From: Paractinoplanes polyasparticus
GTDB taxonomy: Bacteria > Actinomycetota > Actinomycetes > Mycobacteriales > Micromonosporaceae
Length of the DNA: 64,000 nucleotides
Direction of reading: 5' to 3'
Assembly: GCF_019710575.1 (NCBI RefSeq)
Contig: NZ_JAHWFK010000015.1
Location: forward strand, 96,227 to 160,226
Below, piece after piece: positions 39,787-48,013 of the stretch (its first letter is position 1; each line of letters begins with the position of its first letter). The notes under the pieces are model-generated. The model ran no database searches and was not told where the DNA came from. It was given only the letters and a program-made list of their open reading frames with translations. Made by a program: the position numbers and the translations under genes.

Positions 39787-41228
39787 CCACGCTGATCGGC
39801 GGCGAGATGCTCCTCTGGTCCGACCTCGACGGCAGCCGCGGCCGCGGCCCCGTCTCGGGCGACGCGCTGGGGTTCCTGCTGTCGCAACCCTTCGGCCGTA
39901 CGCTGGTGGCCGGTCCGCACGCTCCCGAGCTGCTCGAGGCTCTGCCGCCCGCGCAGGTGACGGTGCTGGCGCGCGGCGCCGCGGACGCGGAGTTGCTGGC
40001 CACCCGCGGGTTGACGGTCGTGTGCGGCAGCCTGGAGAAGATGGCCGCAGTCCCCGCGTACGACACCGTGATCGCCCTGGACGGCCTCGACCGCCTGCAT
40101 TCGGCCGAGGCCGAGCCGCACTCCTGGACCGAGACGCTCGACCTGCTGCTGGCCGTCCTGAAACCCGGCGGCCGCCTGCTGCTGGGCGTGGAGAACCTGT
40201 TCGGCATCCACCGGCTGACGGCCCTGCCCGCCACGCCCACCGACGCCGAGTGGACGGTTCCCGACGACCACGATCCGCAACGCCCGGCCGGACACGCCCG
40301 GCTCCTCAGCCACCTGGCCCGCCGTGGTCTGCACGTCCAGCGGGACTACGCCGCGTACCCGGGCTTGTCCTCACCGACCGTGCTGCTGAGCCGGGAGATC
40401 CAGGCCGACGCCGCGCTCGCCGGCGCCCTGGAAGCAGCGGTGGCCACCGCCGTCCAGCCCACCACCGACGTGCTGATCGACCCCGTCCGCCTGGCCACCG
40501 CCGCCGTCCGCAACGGCCTGGCCACCGCGCTGGCCCCGGCCTGGGTAGTCGTTGCCCACCGCGACCCCGGCACGACCGCGGATGCCGCCTTGCCGGACGC
40601 GGTGATCAACGGCCGGGAGTTCCGGCTTCCCGCCGCCGGCCTGCCCCGGGGCCGCACTCTGGAGGACCATCTCCTGGCCGCCGCCCAGCGCCGCGACCTG
40701 CCCACCATGCGGGACCTGCTCACCACCTGGCAGTCGTCACCCTCGGCAGGCGTGCCGGCAGCCCAGATCGTCCTCGGCGACAACGCGGAACTCACCGCCC
40801 TGGCCCCGGCCGCGGATCCGCTCACCGCCCTGCGCGCCTTCGCCGCCTCAGCGATCGCCGGCGGCTTCGCCCCGTTGTGGCCGATCCGAGCCGACGAGGC
40901 CGAACTGACCGCCGTCCTGGCCGGCATGACCGGTCGCGAACTCGAACCGTCCGAGGTCCCGCCCGCGGACAAGCCCGGGGCGCACGCCGTCGGCGACCTG
41001 CTGGCCGACCGCGACCGCCTGACCCGCGAGTTGTCCGAGGCGAAGGCCAAGCACGAGTGGTACGAGCAGATGTTGCTCCGCCGCGAGGCCGAGCTGAAGC
41101 GCGTACGCCAGATGAACGCGCTCCTCTCCGCAACAGTGCCCGGCAAGGCCGCCACCACGCTGGTCGGCGGCCTGCGGGCCGGAAAGCGCGCCATGCGTTC
41201 GGTGGTCCGCCGCACCCGCGGCAGCTGA
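39783..41228 (+). CDS. Class I SAM-methyltransferase-like protein with C-terminal coiled coil
   Basis: 481 residues. Residues about 25-200 fit a Rossmann methyltransferase: FGRTLVAGPHAPELLEALPP, then TVIALDGLDRLHSAEAEPHS and the post-motif LAVLKPGGRLLLGVENLFGI. A weak glycine motif makes SAM binding uncertain. The middle is Ala-rich and helical. Residues about 400-455 form a coiled coil (LLADRDRLTRELSEAKAKHE, LRREAELKRVRQMNALL) and the tail is basic. Similar proteins sit in actinobacterial polysaccharide clusters. It is translationally coupled to the preceding gene. Confidence 0.7.
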   Translation: MTTLIGGEMLLWSDLDGSRGRGPVSGDALGFLLSQPFGRTLVAGPHAPELLEALPPAQVTVLARGAADAELLATRGLTVVCGSLEKMAAVPAYDTVIALDGLDRLHSAEAEPHSWTETLDLLLAVLKPGGRLLLGVENLFGIHRLTALPATPTDAEWTVPDDHDPQRPAGHARLLSHLARRGLHVQRDYAAYPGLSSPTVLLSREIQADAALAGALEAAVATAVQPTTDVLIDPVRLATAAVRNGLATALAPAWVVVAHRDPGTTADAALPDAVINGREFRLPAAGLPRGRTLEDHLLAAAQRRDLPTMRDLLTTWQSSPSAGVPAAQIVLGDNAELTALAPAADPLTALRAFAASAIAGGFAPLWPIRADEAELTAVLAGMTGRELEPSEVPPADKPGAHAVGDLLADRDRLTRELSEAKAKHEWYEQMLLRREAELKRVRQMNALLSATVPGKAATTLVGGLRAGKRAMRSVVRRTRGS

Positions 41229-41325
41229 CGCGCGGACGTCGGGTCTGCTCCGCCCGGGGCCGGATGGCAAGATCCTGTCCCGTGATCGACGACGTGAGAA
41301 ATCCGGGTCCCGTGGCGGCGCGCTC

Positions 41326-42429
41326 GTGAGGGCGGTCATCGTCGCGGCCGCGGTCGCCTTCATCATCTCGCTGTTCGGCACCCCGGTCGCGATCCGCGTC
41401 TTCACGGCGCTCAAGGCCGGCCAGCCGATCCGCTCCCTCGGGCTGGCGAGCAGCGAGGGTAAGCACGGCACGCCCGCGATGGGTGGCGTCGCGTTCATCG
41501 TCGCGACGGTGTTCGCCTACGCTGCCGGGCACATCGCGCTGACCACCCTGCCCGAACGGCAGATCGCGCAGGAGCAGCCGACCATGACGGCCCTGGTCCT
41601 GCTCGGCCTGTTCGTCTTCTGCGGCGTCGTCGGCTTCCTCGACGACTTCCTCAAGGTGCGGCGGCGCAACTCCGACGGGCTGTCCGCCAAGGGCAAGCTG
41701 CTCGGCCAGGCGATCGTCGGCACCGGGTTCGGCATCGCCGCGCTCTCCGTGGCCAGCACCAACGGCCAGACCGTGGCCAGCGAGAACATCTCGTTCATCC
41801 GCGACATCAGCTGGCTGGACGTCGGCAAGGTCGGCTCGGTGATCGTGTTCGTTCTCGTCATCACGGCGATGTCCAACGGCGTGAACCTCACCGACGGCCT
41901 CGACGGGCTGGCCACCGGCGCGTCGATCCTGGTGCTGGGCGCGTACGCGTTGATCGGCTTCTGGCAGTACCGGCACTGGTGCGCCGACGAGGCGTACACC
42001 CGGGCGAACGACTACTGCTACCAGGTGCGGGATCCGCTGGAGGTCGCCATGATCGCGGCCGCGGCGGCCGCCGCCTGCCTGGGCTTCCTGTGGTGGAACA
42101 CGTCGCCGGCGCGGATCTTCATGGGTGACGTGGGCTCGCTCGGGCTCGGCGGCCTGATCGGCGGGCTCGCGGTGGCGACCCGCACCACGCTGCTCTCGAT
42201 CGTGATCGGCGGGCTCTTCGTCCTCATCATCACGACCTGGATCATCCAGATCGTCTCGTACCGGACCACCGGCCGGCGGGTCTTCCGGATGGTTCCGCTT
42301 CACCACCACTTCGAGCTGGCCGGGTGGAGCGAGGTCAACATCGTCGTGCGGTTCTGGATCGTGGCCGGCATGTGCGTGGCGGCCGGCCTGGGCCTGTTCT
42401 ACTCGGACTTCCTGGCGGCCGTCGGTTGA
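41326..42429 (+). CDS. mraY: Phospho-N-acetylmuramoyl-pentapeptide-transferase
   Basis: 367 residues with about ten membrane helices. MraY signatures are all present: GKHGTPAMGGVAF, the double Asp in GVVGFLDDFLKVRRRNSDGL, NGVNLTDGLDGLATG, ARIFMGDVGSLGLGG and the MraY-specific RMVPLHHHFELAGWSEVNIV. It makes lipid I by transferring phospho-MurNAc-pentapeptide to undecaprenyl phosphate. WecA/TagO-type enzymes lack the HHHFE motif, so MraY is the better call. None of the normal dcw neighbours (murF, murD, ftsW, murG) is here. GTG 41326 overlaps the stop of a possible 15-codon ORF (41282-41329). Confidence 0.9.
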   Translation: MRAVIVAAAVAFIISLFGTPVAIRVFTALKAGQPIRSLGLASSEGKHGTPAMGGVAFIVATVFAYAAGHIALTTLPERQIAQEQPTMTALVLLGLFVFCGVVGFLDDFLKVRRRNSDGLSAKGKLLGQAIVGTGFGIAALSVASTNGQTVASENISFIRDISWLDVGKVGSVIVFVLVITAMSNGVNLTDGLDGLATGASILVLGAYALIGFWQYRHWCADEAYTRANDYCYQVRDPLEVAMIAAAAAAACLGFLWWNTSPARIFMGDVGSLGLGGLIGGLAVATRTTLLSIVIGGLFVLIITTWIIQIVSYRTTGRRVFRMVPLHHHFELAGWSEVNIVVRFWIVAGMCVAAGLGLFYSDFLAAVG

Positions 42430-42434
42430 GGTGG

Positions 42435-42878
42435 TCAGCGCTGGGCGTACCTCGTGAGCCTCGCGGTCGGCGTGAGGTTGTACTTCATGTGGTAGCCGGT
42501 GGCGATCACCATCGCCTCCATGATCCGGAGAGCGTGGTCGTGACCGCTGACCGCGATGTTGGCGGCCAGATCGACGGGTTGCCCGGTGATGAGGCTTTCC
42601 GCGAGGGCGAGCAACCGCCGGTCGTCCTCGGACTGCCGCGCCACCGCCGGTAGGGCGAACACGGCCGCCCAATCCCGGATCACGGCCACCTGGATGTCCT
42701 GCCCGTCGTCGTACTCGGGGATCTGCACGATCTCGACCAGTTCCGCGAAGCCGGGCTGGTCCGGCAGCTTGGTGAAGGTCAGCAGGTGCACCGCGGCCTT
42801 TTTGGTGTCCGGGCGGTCGATCCAGGCGCCGGCACGGATCAGTGTCCGCAGCGCGTCAGGGCTGAACTCTGAGTCGGA
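42435..42878 (-). CDS. Hypothetical protein
   Basis: 147 residues from GTG 42878, which has GAGGAG eight bases upstream; ATG 42911 would add 11 residues. SEFSPDALRTLIRAGAWIDR opens it, and the rest is a mixed alpha/beta protein with VEIVQIPEYDDGQDIQVAVI and ESLITGQPVDLAANIAVSGH. There are no membrane segments and no recognised motif. It sits 5 bp from the convergent mraY end and downstream of the GT4 gene on the same strand (79 bp). Confidence 0.65.
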   Translation of the reverse strand, partial: SDSEFSPDALRTLIRAGAWIDRPDTKKAAVHLLTFTKLPDQPGFAELVEIVQIPEYDDGQDIQVAVIRDWAAVFALPAVARQSEDDRRLLALAESLITGQPVDLAANIAVSGHDHALRIMEAMVIATGYHMKYNLTPTARLTRYAQR

Positions 42879-42957
42879 CACGCACCAGGCTCCTCGTCGG
42901 TGGATGCTCATCAGCCATCGTCCACTTCGGATGGTAACCCGCCGGCCACACTTCGCG

Positions 42958-44055
42958 TCAGTGGCGAGCCCCGATCGCCTCGTCATAGATGTCCTCGAGG
43001 CGACGGCTCTGCCGGGCGACGTCGAAGCCGGCCTCGGCCCGGGAACGGGCGGCCGCGCCCATGGAAGCCTGCAGCGCCGGGTCGTCGAGCAGTTTGCGCA
43101 GGTTCGCGGCCAGGGCCTCGCGATCGGACTCGGGGCTCAGCAGGCCGGTCACGCCGTCGGTCACGGCTTCGGGGATGCCGCTGTGGTGCGTGGCCACCAC
43201 GGGCAGGCCCAGCGCCATCGCCTCGACGACGGTGGTGGGCAGTCCCTCGCTGTCGCCGTCGGCCGCGGTGCGCGACGGGGCGGCCAGCACCCGGGATTCG
43301 GCCAGCAGGCGGTAGACCTCGGCGGCGGGCTTGGCGCCGGCGAACGTGGCGTCCACCCCCAGGCTCCGGGCATAGCCCTGCATCTCGGCGAAGCGCGGGC
43401 CGTCGCCGATGAACAAGGCCCTGGCCGGCAGCGTGCTGAGGGCGGCGATCAGGTCGTCGGCGCCCTTCTTCTCGACGAAACGGCCCACGAACGCCACGTC
43501 CCACCGCTTCGGAACGCTGGGAACCGTGGCCGGGACGGGCACGCCGGTGTGGTGCACGCGGACCTTGGCCGGGTCGGCGCCCCGCTCGATGGCCTTGCGG
43601 CGGATCACCTCGGAGACGGCGATCAGCACCCGGGCCCGCCCGAAGACCGTGCGCAGGTTGCGGCGGTAGCGGACACCCTTGGGGCCGGTGCTCGACGGCT
43701 GGCGGGTCACGTCGTGGCCGTGCAGGGTCACCACCAGGGGCACCCTGGCCCCGGCGGCGGCGCCGCTGACCAGCCAGCCGTCGCCGCCGAAGTGGGCGTG
43801 CACCAGGTCCGGTCGTACGGTCGCCATCAGCTTGTGCAGGTGCGGCGACGAACCGGTGAGCCGCAGGCGCAGGAAAGCGCGCCGGTCGGCCTCGGTGGGG
43901 AAGGCGATCAGGTCGTCGTCGCGGGCCAGCACCGAGTCGACCTTCGCCGCGCCCGCGTAGACCGGCTGCCAGCGGGTCAGCGCGTCGGCCTGGTTGCGGA
44001 TGAACGTCTCGGAGCCGAGGAGCATGGCGCTGCGCCAGACGAGAACCTTACGCAT
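42958..44055 (-). CDS. GT4 family glycosyltransferase
   Basis: 365 residues from ATG 44055, overlapping the stop of the GT2 gene by 8 bp. The acceptor half has LVWRSAMLLGSETFIRNQAD and LVHAHFGGDGWLVSGAAAGA; the donor half has WDVAFVGRFVEKKGADDLIA, SRTAADGDSEGLPTTVVEAM and ALGLPVVATHHSGIPEAV, with the E-x7-E pair. The opening SETFIRNQ motif is common in enzymes building exopolysaccharide or cell-surface glycans. It probably adds one sugar after the GT2 product in the same pathway. Confidence 0.93.
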   Translation of the reverse strand: MRKVLVWRSAMLLGSETFIRNQADALTRWQPVYAGAAKVDSVLARDDDLIAFPTEADRRAFLRLRLTGSSPHLHKLMATVRPDLVHAHFGGDGWLVSGAAAGARVPLVVTLHGHDVTRQPSSTGPKGVRYRRNLRTVFGRARVLIAVSEVIRRKAIERGADPAKVRVHHTGVPVPATVPSVPKRWDVAFVGRFVEKKGADDLIAALSTLPARALFIGDGPRFAEMQGYARSLGVDATFAGAKPAAEVYRLLAESRVLAAPSRTAADGDSEGLPTTVVEAMALGLPVVATHHSGIPEAVTDGVTGLLSPESDREALAANLRKLLDDPALQASMGAAARSRAEAGFDVARQSRRLEDIYDEAIGARH

Positions 44056-44980
44056 CGGCGTTCCTGCGGCCGACAACCAGATCGCGTACGCGGTGACGGA
44101 CGTTCGGCGGCAACGCCCAGATCTGCAGGAAGGTCACGTAGTCGAGCGCGCCGGGCCGGCCGTGGGCGCGCGCCTCGGACAGCAGTTCCCGGAAGACCTT
44201 CGGGTCACGGGTGGGCGCGGCCATCGAGCTGAGCACACTCATCGTCACCGCAGCGTACGCACGGGGAGTGAACAGGTCACGGCTGGCGCGCAGCCAGGCG
44301 AGCTGCTCCTCCCACGGGTTGTGCAGGCTGATCCGGTCGCGGTTCTCGTCCTGGTGCCACAGCACGAGCGCCTCGGGGGCGTAGAGCAGCTCGACGTCCT
44401 CGTGCTGGAGCGCGCGCAGCGTCCAGTCCAGCTCCTGCTGGCGGCGCAGGCCCACGGTGAACGGAACGCGCCGCAGCAACTCCGTCGGCGCCATGATCGT
44501 CGAGGTCTGGATGAAGCCGTCGCCGTAGAACAGGCCGCGGCGCACCGTCAGATACTCGCTGAGCGGCTCGCCCGGCCCGGGCAGCCGGCGCGGCATCACA
44601 CTGTCGGCCCGCGGCGTCCGGTTGATCATGCGGGTGGCGACGATGGGGGAGGCCTTGGTGGCCCGCGCGGCCAGCGCCAGCTGCGTCTCGATCTTGGTGG
44701 GCATCCACTCGTCGTCGTCGTCGAGCAGCGCCACGTACCGGCCCTCGGCCGCCTGCACGCCCTGGTTGCGAGCGTTGGGGGCCTTGCCGCGCTCGGGCAG
44801 CACGAGCACCCGCAGCCGCTCGTCGCCGATCTCCTTCAGCGCGAGGACCGTGTCGTCGTCCGGCCCGTCGATCACGACGATGACCTCGAGGTCGCGGTGG
44901 GTCTGGCTCAGGGCGCTGTGGACGGCGCGCGTGGCCAGTTCCGGGCGGTTGCACGTCGGGATGACGACGCTGACGTCCAT
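44048..44980 (-). CDS. GT2 family glycosyltransferase
   Basis: 310 residues. The GT-A fold begins MDVSVVIPTCNRPELATRAV with a nucleotide-binding Asp further on (VIVVIDGPDDDTVLALKEIG). The metal-binding D-x-D-like motif is YVALLDDDDEWMPTKIETQL. The second half has RRQQELDWTLRALQHEDVEL (acceptor-side Asp). No membrane segment, so a cytoplasmic enzyme using a nucleotide sugar. It leads the minus-strand GT2-GT4 pair of the glycan cluster. Confidence 0.93.
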   Translation of the reverse strand: MDVSVVIPTCNRPELATRAVHSALSQTHRDLEVIVVIDGPDDDTVLALKEIGDERLRVLVLPERGKAPNARNQGVQAAEGRYVALLDDDDEWMPTKIETQLALAARATKASPIVATRMINRTPRADSVMPRRLPGPGEPLSEYLTVRRGLFYGDGFIQTSTIMAPTELLRRVPFTVGLRRQQELDWTLRALQHEDVELLYAPEALVLWHQDENRDRISLHNPWEEQLAWLRASRDLFTPRAYAAVTMSVLSSMAAPTRDPKVFRELLSEARAHGRPGALDYVTFLQIWALPPNVRHRVRDLVVGRRNADA

Positions 44981-45279
44981 GTCGTGGATACCTGCTTCAG
45001 GCTGCCGGGGGCGGTTCTGCCGGACACTGGGGTCTGCTTCGTAGCTGGGGTGGGAGCTAGGCGCGGTCCAGACGCTAGGCGGGCCCGGCAGCCGTGCGGT
45101 TAATGGCAGGAGGCGTTGATGCGAAGGCCATGTGTCCCGGTCGCATGCTCTTGGGCGGTTTCACCGGGCTGTGGGGTGGTTTCACAGGGCGAAGTCACTC
45201 GACCGAGGTAACGCGGCGGAAGCGTTTCGAAGCGTACGGTGAACCGCACGTTGGGCCGGGCGGACGAAGGAGAATGGCC
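44981..45279. other. 300-bp gap with short direct repeats upstream of GT2 and MEDS-STAS genes
   Basis: No convincing gene. It holds the promoters of the minus-strand GT2 gene and the plus-strand MEDS-STAS gene. GGTTTCAC occurs at 45157-45164 and 45178-45185 (21 bp apart, two helical turns), a possible pair of activator sites for the plus-strand gene. CTAGGCG occurs twice near 45057-45082. Confidence 0.45.
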
Positions 45280-46155
45280 GTGGCGGGGCTGCTCGATCGC
45301 CTCGAACTCGGCGACCACGTGTGCTGGACAGTCGACGACGACGAGATCCGGCGGGACGCGATCGCCGGCGTTCTGCTCGGCGGGCTTCGTGCCGGCCACA
45401 AAGTCATCTATTCCGGCGACGAGCCCGGCGAGGTGCTGTCGGCGCTGGCCCGCCGGGGTGTCGCCACCCACACCGCGATCGGGTCGGGGCAGCTGGTGGC
45501 GGTGACGCCCGAGGACAGTTATCTGTCCGGCGGCTCGTTCGACGCCGAGGGCACGCTCGCGCTCTGGAGCGCCGAGAAGGCCCGCACGCGCGCCCAGGGC
45601 TATCGGGGCATGCGCGTGGTCGGCGAGATGAGCTGGGCCGTCCGGCGGTTCCCCGGCACGGAACGTCTCGAATGGTACGAGGCCCGGTGCAACACGGTGT
45701 TCGCCGACGGCTTCGTGATGGGTGTCTGCGCGTACGACCAGAGGTTGTTCGGCCCCATGACGCTGAGGCGCCTGACCCTCGCGCACCCCGGCGCGGCCGG
45801 ACCGCTGCTGCCCTTCGACCCCGACACGTCGCTGCGCATCCGCAAGACCGATGAGCCGTACGGGCTGTGGCTGTCGGGCGAGGCCGACATGTCCAACCGC
45901 GACGCGCTGGCGGCCATGGTCAGGGAGATCTTCGCCGTCCGCGAGCCCGGCACGCTCGTGACCATCGACGCGACCGCCCTGGGGTTCGCCGACACCGCCG
46001 CCGCCCGCGTCCTGCTCGACGCGGCCCACCAGGGCCCCGCGCACATCGTCGGGTGTTCGGCCGTGATGCTCCGCCTGCTGAACTTCCACGGCGCGGGGTC
46101 GATGCCCGGCCTGGTCGTCTCGTCCGGCTACCCGGCAACGACCGACGAGCGGTAG
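45280..46155 (+). CDS. MEDS-domain sensor fused to STAS anti-anti-sigma domain
   Basis: 291 residues from GTG 45280, which has GGAG seven bases upstream; ATG 45274 is only one or two bases from it and less likely. The MEDS domain (residues 1-170) starts LELGDHVCWTVDDDEIRRDA and has GHKVIYSGDEPGEVLSALAR and GMRVVGEMSWAVRRFPGTER. The C-terminal STAS domain is LWLSGEADMSNRDALAAMVR, then VTIDATALGFADTAAARVLL; a phosphorylatable Ser in the usual DxSG position is replaced by Asp-Ala-Thr-Ala. MEDS proteins bind small molecules or nucleotides; a link to partner-switching sigma control is likely. Confidence 0.88.
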   Translation: MAGLLDRLELGDHVCWTVDDDEIRRDAIAGVLLGGLRAGHKVIYSGDEPGEVLSALARRGVATHTAIGSGQLVAVTPEDSYLSGGSFDAEGTLALWSAEKARTRAQGYRGMRVVGEMSWAVRRFPGTERLEWYEARCNTVFADGFVMGVCAYDQRLFGPMTLRRLTLAHPGAAGPLLPFDPDTSLRIRKTDEPYGLWLSGEADMSNRDALAAMVREIFAVREPGTLVTIDATALGFADTAAARVLLDAAHQGPAHIVGCSAVMLRLLNFHGAGSMPGLVVSSGYPATTDER

Positions 46156-46469
46156 CGAGACCAGACAGCGGCGCGTCCCTCGTCCGTTCCGGCGCCGTGC
46201 AGAGCGCTGACCAGCTCGTCGATCTCGGGCGTCATCACCGCCAGCACCTCGGCCCCGGCCTCGTCGACGGTTGCGAACGTGTGCGCCGTGCCGGCCGGCA
46301 CGGTCACGAAGTCGCCGGCCGCCAGGATGCGCCGCTCGTCGCCGATCAGCACCTCGAGGCGCCCGCGCAGCACGCAGAACGCCTCGTCGCCGCCGTGATG
46401 GACGTGCGCCGGCGCCTGGTCGCCCGGGAAGTGCGCCAGATCCCAGCGGCGTATCACGAAGTCAGCCAT
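46128..46469 (-). CDS. Cupin domain protein
   Basis: 113 residues from ATG 46469. The two cupin motifs are visible: PAHVHHGGDEAFCVLRGRLE (His, His, Glu ligands) and AAGDFVTVPAGTAHTFATVD (final His). The size is that of a single small beta-barrel. It may bind a metal and act on a sugar or as a sensor; no specific substrate. Its end overlaps the MEDS-STAS gene by 28 bp on the opposite strand, and its start overlaps the NADAR gene by 8 bp on the same strand, indicating co-transcription with NADAR. Confidence 0.88.
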   Translation of the reverse strand: MADFVIRRWDLAHFPGDQAPAHVHHGGDEAFCVLRGRLEVLIGDERRILAAGDFVTVPAGTAHTFATVDEAGAEVLAVMTPEIDELVSALHGAGTDEGRAAVWSRYRSSVVAG

Positions 46470-47025
46470 GGCTGCGCAGCCGGTCGCGAACCTCCATGAG
46501 CGCGAAGCCGAGCAGGTTGGCCCCCCGCCAGCGGCGTGGGTCGGCAGCGGCCGGGTCGTTGCGGTCGAGGCCGATGCCCCAGATGCGGTCGAGCGGGCTG
46601 GCCTCGACCAGAACACGGTCGCCGGTGGTCAGCAGGTAGTCGCGCAGCTCGTCGTGGCAGGCGAACTTGGCCAGGTTCCCGGACACGACGATCTCGAAGC
46701 GGTGCTGGTTCCACGTGGCCTGCTCGAACCCGGCGACCCGCCCGCCCAGCGTCTTCGCCACCTTCGGGTGCGGCGCGCGCAGGATCCGCGTGGCCATGGC
46801 GTCGTCCCCGAAGAGCACGGCCTTGCGCCACATCATGTAGTGCTCAGCGCTGGCGAATTCGTGACCGTCCGCCTCGAACGCCTGCGGCCACCACTGACTG
46901 AGACAACCGGCGCCCGTGCTGCCGTCCCGTTCCGGCTGGTGCCCCCAGAAGAACAGATACTTGACGCGGTGCTCCTGAGCCACGTACGAGGTGAGCTCGC
47001 CGACGCTGCGGACCATGACAGACAT
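46462..47025 (-). CDS. NADAR family protein (YbiA/DUF1768)
   Basis: 187 residues from ATG 47025. FASAEHYMMWRKAVLFGDDA, NLAKFACHDELRDYLLTTGD and IWGIGLDRNDPAAADPRRWR followed by GANLLGFALMEVRDRL are the hallmark blocks of the NADAR fold. Members hydrolyse N-glycosidic bonds: riboflavin-pathway intermediates (RibX/YbiA) or ADP-ribose from guanine in DNA (DarT partners). No DarT-like toxin gene is adjacent, so metabolite clean-up is the simpler reading. It is co-transcribed with the cupin gene. Confidence 0.9.
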   Translation of the reverse strand: MSVMVRSVGELTSYVAQEHRVKYLFFWGHQPERDGSTGAGCLSQWWPQAFEADGHEFASAEHYMMWRKAVLFGDDAMATRILRAPHPKVAKTLGGRVAGFEQATWNQHRFEIVVSGNLAKFACHDELRDYLLTTGDRVLVEASPLDRIWGIGLDRNDPAAADPRRWRGANLLGFALMEVRDRLRSHG

Positions 47026-47099
47026 GCCCGCGAGTCTGCCCCACACCGAGCCACCTTGCAGACCCCATTTTTGTCATACCCCAGCCCTACGTTCGTCCC

Positions 47100-47246
47100 A
47101 TGAACCCCGATGCGAAGCCCGCCACCCGCCCCGTCTCATCGCCCTCGCGGCCGCCGGTGGCGCCGGCCGCTCTCCGCGCGCGCCGAGCCCGCCGGGCCAG
47201 GCTCCGAGCGGCCGCGACCGCCGCGATCCGCCGGGCCGCCCAGTGA
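47100..47246 (+). CDS. Possible 48-residue Arg/Ala-rich small protein
   Basis: ATG 47100 opens a frame of 48 codons ending TGA. The product begins MNPDAKPATRPVSSPSRPPV and ends in an Arg/Ala-rich helix (LRARRARRARLRAAATAAIR). TACGTT (47088-47093) ends six bases before the ATG, which would fit a leaderless transcript; there is no Shine-Dalgarno sequence. High-GC DNA makes such frames by chance, so evidence is weak. It would be a basic peptide of unknown role. Confidence 0.3.
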   Translation: MNPDAKPATRPVSSPSRPPVAPAALRARRARRARLRAAATAAIRRAAQ

Positions 47247-47425
47247 GGGTTCGCGCCGGGCCCGCTCGGCGTCTCGTTCGTCGGCCGGGCTTGTTCGAGC
47301 GCGCCGCCTACGCTTTCGCTTGGCGGAGTGGCGACTGCCGCGCCGTTCTCCTCGACTTGACCCTCGAGTTGGTCGAGGGAGCAGGATCGCGGGGTCCTGA
47401 TGTGGCGTCCTGTGGGGAGCGAACT

Positions 47426-47911
47426 GTGCCGGAGGCGGCAGACAACAAGGGTGACGAGATGATGGCCGCGATCACCGCGGCCATGGGGCTGGGCCACGCC
47501 GGTGACCGGGCCGCCGCGCGCGCCGAGCTGGAACGGCTGTGGGACGAGACCGGCGACGCCCTGCACCGGTGCACCATCGCGCACTTCGTGGCCGATCTGC
47601 AGGACTCGGTGGCCGACGAGCTGATGTGGGACGAGCGGGCACTCGCGGTGGCCGCCGATCTCACCGACGAACGCGCCCAGCAGCAGGACGCGTCGTTCCA
47701 GGTGCGGGCGTTCCTGCCGTCCCTGCACCTCAACCTGTCCGACGCCCATCGTCGCCTGGGCAACGTCCCGGCCGCCCGGCGTCATCTGGCCGCCGCCGAA
47801 ACCGACATCGACACCCTCCCGGACGACGACTACGGCAGGCTGATCCGCACCGGCATGGAGAAGATCAAGCGGGCTCTCGACGACGGGTCGACCGCCCCAC
47901 TGACCCCGTGA
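47426..47911 (+). CDS. Tetratricopeptide-like protein
   Basis: 161 residues from GTG 47426, preceded by GGGGAGC. The open frame extends upstream, but that part lacks protein-like composition. The protein is helical throughout, with TPR-like pairs: MGLGHAGDRAAARAELERLW, HFVADLQDSVADELMWDERA and LHLNLSDAHRRLGNVPAARR HLAAAE (positions of Ala, Gly and Leu fit). Similar short proteins are common in actinobacteria with no known function; protein-protein binding is likely. A bidirectional hairpin follows. Confidence 0.75.
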   Translation: MPEAADNKGDEMMAAITAAMGLGHAGDRAAARAELERLWDETGDALHRCTIAHFVADLQDSVADELMWDERALAVAADLTDERAQQQDASFQVRAFLPSLHLNLSDAHRRLGNVPAARRHLAAAETDIDTLPDDDYGRLIRTGMEKIKRALDDGSTAPLTP

Positions 47912-47967
47912 CGCCGTCCGAGCGGCAGCGGCCGGGTTGACGCGACCCGGACGGTGACCGATCAGCG

Positions 47968-48003
47968 CCGGCAGCCCGGGGAACATTTCCCTCGGGCTGC
48001 CGG
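47968..48003. terminator. Bidirectional hairpin between TPR-like and DUF4214-type genes
   Basis: CCGGCAGCCCG (47968-47978) and CGGGCTGCCGG (47993-48003) form a perfect 11-bp stem; the loop can extend the pairing through GGGAA/TTCCC. It lies between two convergent genes (stops 47911 and 48014). Confidence 0.75.
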
Positions 48004-48013
48004 ACGGCGGTGG

